Source: Lepus europaeus (Eukaryota; Chordata; Mammalia; Lagomorpha; Leporidae). Taken from it: DNA of 64,000 nt. Under the pieces are notes generated by a model. It had not been told where the DNA came from. It worked only from the letters and a program-made list of their open reading frames with translations, and made no database searches. A program made the position numbers and the translations under genes. The DNA is taken from contig NC_084831.1 in NCBI RefSeq assembly GCF_033115175.1, positions 44,920,002 through 44,984,001 on the forward strand, written 5' to 3'. This document shows, piece after piece, positions 58,125-64,000 of this stretch (within the stretch, counting starts at the first letter, position 1; each line of letters opens with the position of its first letter).

Positions 58125-59780
58125 AATAAATCTTTAAAAAATAAATAAATATCCTCTAAAAGAAAGATGTAAATCATCAGAAACATGTCCAAATACATCA
58201 GTAATCACAGTAATTGAAAATTCACTAAATTCCAAATAAAAGAGGGCATGCTGGAATGAACTAAAGAAACAAAACAAAACGAATCACCCTGTTTGCCAAT
58301 CACAACAAACATACCTGCAACGTGAGGCCATGAACAAGTGGACATTTAAAAGATAGGGAAAGCTATGCATGTAAACACTACACCAAATTAGCTGGTGCAA
58401 CCATGGAAATACTAGATGAAGCAGAGTTCAGGCCAAAAATGATTAGGAATAGAGTTATTATCTAATGTTATTATCTAATGAGGAAAGTTTAAGTTTCTAG
58501 AAACTTTATGATGCTGCAATGAAACCTAATGATGTTGATGGAGATGCACAGCCAACCACCTTGCTAGGGGAGTTCAGCACCTTTCTCTCAATTGTGATCA
58601 GAGTTAAACACAGAACAAATTAGCGATGCTACAGAAAATGTGAACACAAGACTTCTGGACTAAAGAAGAAAAATAGTGCATACACACTCTCCTCAAGCAC
58701 ACGTGGAATCCTGACCAAAAACTGTCATATACCAGGTCAAAAGGCTTATATCACATAAATCAAGTTCTCCAAACACAGTGAAATTAAATTAGAAGTCAAT
58801 GACACAAAGGGGAAGAACACTCCTGTGCTTGTAAAGCGAAATACTCACTGCATCAATCAAAGCACCATACTGGTTATTTATGAAATTCAGAGCTGAACAA
58901 TATACCACATACCAAAATCCTGAAATACAGAAAAGCAGCACTAAAAGAGAAATTTATTCTGTTAATGACTATACTAGAAAAAAGGGACAGAAAAATAAAT
59001 CAGCAATGTAAAAGGAAGGAGATAATAAAGATAAAGCCAGAATTTAATGTAGCAGAAACAAAGATACAAAAGCAGGACCCAACCAAGCCAGGAACTAGTT
59101 CTTAGAAAAACTCATAAAATTGACAAATTCCTGGTAAATGAATTAAGAAAAAACGAGAGAAGACATTTAAAAAAGGATAATATTAGGAATAAAAAGGGAA
59201 CTATAATCCAACAAAGATTTTAAAAATAGTAAGAGAACACTACGATTTCATGCCAATAAATTTGAAAACATATACAAATGGACAAATAGAAAGCCTTAAC
59301 AGTTCTTTACCAATTAAAGTAATTGTAACAGAAGCTTAAAATCTTCCCACAAAGATAATATCAGACTCAAGACAGCTTTACAGGGAAGCTTTACCAAATG
59401 TTGAAAGTAAACATCATCCAAATCTTATACAAATTCTCCAAGGAATAGGAAAGGAAAAAAAAAAAAGAGGAATACTCCTCAACTCATTATATGAGACCAA
59501 TAAATTCCTGACATTAAAATCAGAAGAGTATGTGAAATGACAGCTATAGGCAAACATCACTGAGAAAAAAAAACATGTAAACATCTTCCATTGAGTTATA
59601 TGCAAAAGAAAAACCACATTATCATCAAGTTGGTTGTGTCCTAAGAATGATTTAACATTGGAAAAATCTGTAAATTGAACTCACCACATTTAACTACACA
59701 TTTACAACTGAAATACTTGAACTATATACATTATGACCACAACAGAGTTAGAAAGAATGCTGGAAAAAAGTTGATGCTCA

Positions 59781-60042
59781 GGGACCGGTGCTGTGGCGCA
59801 GCGGGTTAAAGCCCCCGCCTGCCGTGATGGCATCCCATATGGGAGCCGGTTCAAGTTCTGGATGTTCCATTTCCAATCCAGCTCCCTGCTGATGTACCTG
59901 GGAAAGCAGATGAGGATGGGCCAAGTCCTTGTGCCCCTGCACCCACGTGGGGGACCCAGAGGAAGATCCTGGCTCCTGGCTTCAGTCTGGCCCAGTTCCA
60001 GTCTTTGCGGCCATTTGGGTAGTGAACAGGCAGATGGAAGAC

Positions 60043-60073
<31 letters not shown>

Positions 60074-60117
60074 TCTACCTTTCAAATAAATAAATCTTTT
60101 TTTAAAGAAAAAATAAT
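59781..60117 (+). mobile_element. CSINE in L1 with short target-site duplication
   Basis: GGGACCGGTGCTGTGGCGCA head, CATCCCATATGGGAGCCGG, a B-box-like GGTTCAAGTTC, a CT run at 60043-60068 and A-rich tail. ATGCTCA at 59774-59780 recurs at 60121-60127 as the target duplication. Confidence 0.95.
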
Positions 60118-60187
60118 TCAATGCTCATAAATCGAACAGTTAGGTATATATCTAGCAAAATACAGACAGTTCTCCATGTTAAAATGC

Positions 60188-60480
60188 AGTAAAACTGCTG
60201 CCTGTGACACTGGCCTCTCACATGGGTGCTAGTGGGAGTCCCAGCTGTTCCACTTCTGATACAGCTCCCTGCTAATGAACCTGGGAAAGCAGCAGAAGAT
60301 AACACAAGTGCTTGGACCCCTGTCACCCATGTGGGAGACCCAGAAGCGGCTCTTGGCTCCAACCTGGACCAGCCCTGGCTGTTGTGGCCATTTGGGGAGT
60401 GAACCAGCATATGGAAGATCTCTCTGTCTCTACCTCTATCTGTAACTCTGCCTTTCAAATAAATAAAAATAAGTCTTCTT
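60188..60480 (+). mobile_element. CSINE lacking its head
   Basis: Starts inside the element (AAACTGCTGCCTGTGACAC), then TCCCAGCTGTTCCACTTC, GTGCTTGGACCCCTGTCACC and AAATAAATAAAAATAAG tail. About 40 bp of the 5' head with the A box is missing. Confidence 0.9.
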
Positions 60481-60593
60481 TTTAACAAAGAAGAGTTAAA
60501 TAGATATTTCATGTTCATCAATAGGAAGACTCGATATTTGTCAAGATATTTGTTCTACAGATTCAATTCAATCCTAATCAAAACCCCAGCAAG

Positions 60594-60899
60594 GGGGCCA
60601 GCGCTGTGGGGCAGCAGGGTCTGCAGCACCAGCATCCCATATGGGTGCTGGTTTGAGTCCTGGCTGCTCCACGTCCAATCCAACTCCCTGATACTGTGCC
60701 TAGGAAAGCTGCAGAGGATGTCCCACGTGCTTGGCCCCCTGTACCTATATTGGAGACCTGGAAGAAGTTCCTGGCTCCTGACTTTTGCCTGACCCAGCCA
60801 TGGCCATTGCTGCCATTTGGAGAGTGAACCAGCAGATGAAAGATTCTCTCTCTCTGTAATTCGTATAAGTAAATAACATAAATCTTAAATCTTTTCAAA
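60594..60899 (+). mobile_element. CSINE in L1
   Basis: GGGGCCAGCGCTGTGGGGCA head, CAGCATCCCATATGGGTG, GGTTTGAGTCCTGGC B box, CCACGTGCTTGGCCCCCTG and a shortened CT run and tail. It sits between two L1 ORF2 pieces that join across it. Confidence 0.95.
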
Positions 60900-61359
60900 A
60901 CACCCAGCAAGTTATTTTGTGGACATCAACTGGTTCTAAAGTTTACATGGAGAGGCAAAAGACCCATGATGGCCAGCACAATACTGAAGGAGAAGAACAA
61001 CATCCTAGGGGCTGATACAACTCATCTTCAGGACTTTCTATAAAGCCACAACAATCAAGAAGGTCCAGGATTCAGAGGAACAGAATGGAGACCCCCAAAA
61101 TAAACTTACACAATTGTAGTCAATTGGTCTTTGGCAAAAGAGCAAAGACAGTACAACGGAGACAAGACAGCCTTCTCAACAAATGGCACAGAAACAACGG
61201 ATGACTACATGCCAAAAAAAAAAAAAAAAAAGATTCTAGACAAGGATTTTACACCTTTCACAAATGTTAGTTCAAAATGGATCACAGACCTAAAACACTA
61301 AACTGTAAAACTCTTAGAAGGTGAAGAGGAGAAAATCTTGGTGACTCTGGGTTTGGGGT

Positions 61360-61390
61360 GTGTGTGTGTGTGTGTCTGTGTATGTGTGTC
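61360..61390 (+). repeat. TG microsatellite in L1
   Basis: TGTGTGTGTGTGTGTGTCTG followed by TGTATGTGTGTC, interrupting the L1 ORF2 3' part. Confidence 0.9.
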
Positions 61391-61424
61391 TTCACTGCCA
61401 TCCCCAGCCTGGGGGGTGGCAAAT

Positions 61425-61749
61425 TTTTCTTTTCTTTTCTTATTATTTTATTTATTTGAAAGGCAGAGTTACAGAGAGAGGGAAAGACAAATCTTCTATT
61501 TGCTGGTTCACTCCCCAATTACCACAACAGCTGGGACTGGGCAGGCCAAAGCCAGGAGCCAGGAGCTTCTTCTGAGTTTCCCACACAGGTGCAGGGGCTC
61601 AAGGACTTGGGCCATCCTCTGCTGCTTTCCCAGGGACATTAGCAGGGAGCTGGACTGGAAGGGGAGCAGCCGGGACTCAAACCACCACCCACATGGGAAG
61701 CCAGCGTTGCAGGCAGAGGTTTTATCTGCTACACCACAGCATCAGCTCC
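61425..61749 (-). mobile_element. CSINE, minus strand, in L1
   Basis: Reversed older CSINE: TTTATTTATTTGAAAGGCAG, CCAGGAGCCAGGAGCTTC, GACTTGGGCCATCCTCTGC, GGAGCTGGACTGGAAGGGG and the head CTACACCACAGCATCAGC. Confidence 0.95.
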
Positions 61750-61915
61750 AGTGACTATGAGTTTGATGATGACTTTTTATAGATAACATCAACTGCATGA
61801 TCCATGAAAGAAATATTTCATAAGCTACATTTCATTAAAATTAAAAAAAATTCTGTAAAAGACACTGTTAAAAGAATAAGACAGACCAGAGAAGACATAG
61901 ATGATATAGATATAG

Positions 61916-63130
61916 CAAAAACAAAAACAAACAAAAAAAAAAAAACCACTACAAGACTATGGTAGTTAAGGTGGTATGGTATCAGCACAGGGTCAGAAAA
62001 CCAACTAATCAAACAGAAGCACCTTAAAATGGACTCACAGACATAGAGATAGGGTGGCAATGCAGATTGTTGTACGAAGAATGAGAAATTCAATGAATGG
62101 TACCCAGGATACTGGACATCCAAATGGAAAAAAGAATAAATTGGCTCCCTACCTCCCACCACACACTCCACTACCAATGGATTCAAATTCTAAGTATGAG
62201 AGTAAAATCTAAATATATTCTCCACTTTGATACAATAGGATTTATTTATGACAGCAATGTAGAGAATGATTTCTTAAACATAAGAATACAAAGGCAAGAT
62301 TAAGTTTGACTGATTAAAATGTAAATCTCCTACCCAGGAAAGTGAAAATTTTAAGTCACAAACCAGCAGATGTCAAATATTCCTATAAAGCAGTAGGAGA
62401 AAGACAAACAACTTATAGAAAAGTGAGCAAAGGCTATGAAAGACTGTTTCCAGAAGAGTAAATATGAAAACATGAATGGTCTATAAACTCTCTCTCTCTC
62501 CATATACATATATATGTATGTACAGATCATTAGTAACATATATATTATATATATAACAATACTGCATATTGTAGGTGGGAGTATAAATTGGAGCCACCGC
62601 TTTGGAAAACAATCTGGTACTAGTTTGCATTCCCTAGCCCAGCAGATTTCATTTCTGGGCCCACATCCTAGGAAAACTGTTCCAGAGGTCCAGAAAGAGA
62701 CATGAACAAGAGCATTCACAGCAGCATAGCTTACTGTTCAGAGAACTGAAACACCCACAAGTCTATCAACAAAAGAATGATCACAGATTGGATTATTCAC
62801 ACAATGTAATACTACATAGCAATGAAAATGAATGAATTATAGCTACAAACAATCATATGGGTAAAATCTTAAAAAACATAATATTACACACAAAAAAATG
62901 GCAGAGCCCGCATCCAGTATACTATTTTTATGAAGCTTTAAATGAAGCGAAACTAAACAATATGTTGTTGAAGGATGTGTTTGTGATGGAACCACGTTAG
63001 GAAAAGCAGAGAATGCTAAACGGAAAATGGATAGTGGTGCCAGGAACTCACGCATGTTCACTTTGTCATGCTTTGTTACTTACACATATTTCCCTGTATT
63101 TTTCTGAATGTATCAAACACGACATAATGA
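61916..63130 (+). mobile_element. Second decayed L1 3' part
   Basis: This repeats ORF2 positions already passed in the previous L1 (GGTGGTATGGTATCAGCAC, ATGGACTCACAGACATAG, GGATACTGGACATCC), so it is a separate copy. It continues into the old L1 3' end (GTGGGAGTATAAATTGGAGC, TTTGGAAAACAATCTGG, ACACAATGTAATACTACATA). No intact frame. A TA-rich patch lies at 62500-62560. Confidence 0.75.
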
Positions 63131-63134
63131 AACA

Positions 63135-63328
63135 AGTTCAACAAGAGCAAGGGCTCTGAAGCTAAAGAGTACATGTCAAAGCCGGGGTCTCCACTTCCTA
63201 GGGTGTGACCTTGGCAGTTGCTCCCTTGCCTAGGCTGCTAAGTCTTCAGCTACAACACGGGGACAGCAACACATGGCTCACGGGTATAGGGAGCTAACCT
63301 GAACTTAGCACAGCATCTGGCCTGTATT
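63135..63328 (+). mobile_element. MIR remnant
   Basis: GGGCTCTGAAGCTAAAGAG, GGGTGTGACCTTGGCAGTTG and GCACAGCATCTGGCCTG match MIR head, core and 3' end. Confidence 0.65.
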
Positions 63329-63341
63329 ACAAATAAAGTAA

Positions 63342-63672
63342 ATGGCCGGTGCCGCGGCTCACTAGGCTAATCCTCCACCTTGCGGCACTGGCACACGGGG
63401 TTCTAGTCCTGGTCGGGGCACCGGATTCTGTCCCGGTTGCCCCTCTTCCAGGCCAGCTCTCTGCTGTGGCCAGGGAGTGCAGTGGAGGATGGCTCAAGTG
63501 CTTGGGCCCTGCACCCATGGGAGATCAGGATAAGCACCTGGCTCCTGCCATTGGATCAGCGTGGTGCGCCGGCTGATTGGAGGGTGAACCAACGGCAAAA
63601 GGAAGACCTTTCTGTCTCTCTCTCACTATCCACTCTGCCTGTAAAAAATAATAATAATAAAATTAAAAAAAA
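63342..63672 (+). mobile_element. Young CSINE with perfect target-site duplication
   Basis: GGCCGGTGCCGCGGCTCAC head, GGTTCTAGTCC B box, GTTGCCCCTCTTCCAGG, CAAGTGCTTGGGCCCTGC and GGGTGAACCAACGGCAAAAG. It is flanked by a perfect 13 bp direct repeat ACAAATAAAGTAA at 63329-63341 and 63673-63685. Confidence 0.98.
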
Positions 63673-63728
63673 ACAAATAAAGTAAGTGGTTTTTCCTATA
63701 TTATCATGTATTAAAAGTAAAGTAGGTG

Positions 63729-64000
63729 GCCAGTGCTGCGGCTCACTAGGCTAATCCTCTGCCTGCGGCACCGGCACCCCCGGTTCTAGTCCTGGTCAGG
63801 GCGCCAGATTCTGTCCCGGTTGCCCCTCTTCCAGGCCAGCTCTCTGCTGTGGCCCAGGAGTGCAGTGGAGGATGGCCCAAGTGCTTGGGCCCTGCACCCG
63901 CATGGGAGACCAGGAGAGGCACCTGGCTCCTGCCTTCGGATCAGTGCAGTGCGCCGGCCGCAACGCACCGGCCATAACAGCCACCTGGGGGGTGAACCAA
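63729..64000 (+). mobile_element. Young CSINE, cut by the window end
   Basis: GCCAGTGCTGCGGCTCACTA head, CCGGTTCTAGTCCTGG, GTTGCCCCTCTTCCAGG, up to GGGTGAACCAA at the edge. About 40-60 bases of tail would follow outside the window. Confidence 0.95.

Larger units (their letters stand above)
55840..61915 (+). mobile_element. Decayed L1, plus strand, broken up by CSINEs
   Basis: AT-rich sequence in L1 order. 55.84-56.66 kb and 56.96-57.14 kb resemble the 5' part (TTCAATGTGCTGAAAGTCAG, TTCTTCAAGATGAGGGTGA). 58.14-59.77 kb follows the ORF2 endonuclease to mid region (ATACCAGGTCAAAAGGC, GAACTAGTTCTTAGAAAA). 60.48-61.32 kb and 61.76-61.91 kb follow the ORF2 3' part (TTCAATCCTAATCAAAACCC, TGGTCTTTGGCAAAAGAGC, CATTAAAATTAAAAAAAATTC). 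Seven CSINEs and a TG repeat interrupt it. Many stops: no frame above about 70 codons matches L1 proteins, so it cannot move itself. This orientation is opposite to GLIS1. Confidence 0.8.
4400..64000 (-). other. GLIS1: GLIS1 gene, 3' half (gene runs off the right edge)
   Basis: The span covers the last seven coding exons and 3' UTR of GLIS1, read right to left. Joined, the exons give 1056 coding bases (351 residues plus stop) with no frame break. The chain starts inside zinc finger 3, passes fingers 4 and 5, then gives the Pro/Ser/His-rich tail and the C-terminal end ...SIYTDT. This order and the C-terminal sequence match GLIS1 rather than GLIS2 or GLIS3 as I know them. Family knowledge: GLIS proteins are nuclear factors with five C2H2 fingers that bind GLI-like sites; GLIS1 has a C-terminal activation region and promotes somatic-cell reprogramming. 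The remaining ~270 residues expected from human GLIS1 (about 620 aa) are not visible in 24-64 kb, so the upstream exons are inferred to lie beyond the window. Confidence 0.95.
23970..64000 (-). other. GLIS1: GLIS1 large intron, left edge to window end
   Basis: From the acceptor at 23970 to the end of the window no further GLIS1 exon is recognised: no finger 1-3 motif (C2H2 with the GEKPNKC-type linker) is seen in the minus-strand frames. The intron is GC-rich and mostly unique to about 55 kb, then AT-rich and repeat-dense. Sub-blocks are listed separately. Absence of the upstream exons is an observation by eye, so a small exon could be missed. Confidence 0.75.

Noticed and set aside
57789-58135. 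tRNA gene candidates at CSINE B boxes
   Set aside because: B-box matches lie in tRNA-derived SINEs; no cloverleaf with anticodon arm can be drawn.
58130-59780. Possible active L1 ORF2
   Set aside because: Many stops and frameshifts; interrupted by SINEs; no frame near full length.

Overview
This is a 64 kb piece of mammalian nuclear DNA, almost certainly from a lagomorph (rabbit or hare). The evidence for the lineage is the C-SINE (CSINE) family, a leporid-specific tRNA-like SINE. At least 14 copies plus one fragment are visible, some with perfect target-site duplications. There are no bacterial-style operons, CRISPR arrays or phage genes. Nearly all long open frames are chance frames in GC-rich intron or flank.

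The only protein-coding gene I can support is GLIS1 (GLI-similar 1, a Krueppel-type C2H2 zinc-finger transcription factor), on the minus strand. Seven consecutive coding exons lie at 23969-23808, 19583-19473, 15961-15829, 11725-11569, 7533-7367, 7040-6873 and 4889-4732 (stop codon 4734-4732). All splice sites are GT/AG, the phases join correctly (0, 0, 1, 2, 1, 1), and together the exons give 351 residues plus a stop. They run from inside zinc finger 3, through fingers 4 and 5, to the natural C-terminus. The exons for the N-terminus and fingers 1-3 are not visible and should lie beyond the right edge. A 3' UTR of about 330 bp probably ends near position 4400, after an ATTAAA signal at 4421-4416.

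Layout: 1-4400 is GC-rich 3' flank with one old CSINE. 4400-24 kb is the compact exon-bearing 3' half of GLIS1. 24-64 kb is one very large intron. It is GC-rich and mostly unique to about 55 kb, with MIR/L2 fossils, an L1 remnant at 42.4-43.3 kb and a large CA-type minisatellite at 51.6-52.2 kb. From 55.3 kb it turns AT-rich and becomes a stack of a Tigger-like DNA transposon, decayed L1 and many CSINEs, some nested.

The most unusual local signals are: (i) a ~111 bp duplication of the acceptor side of the finger 3/4 exon, copied 1.5 kb upstream in the intron with its 3' splice site intact; (ii) a MER20-like transposon fossil ending about 40 bp from that exon's donor; (iii) several AT-rich, repeat-free blocks with homeodomain-like motifs that look like conserved non-coding regulatory elements. 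I found no evidence of a novel multi-gene system.
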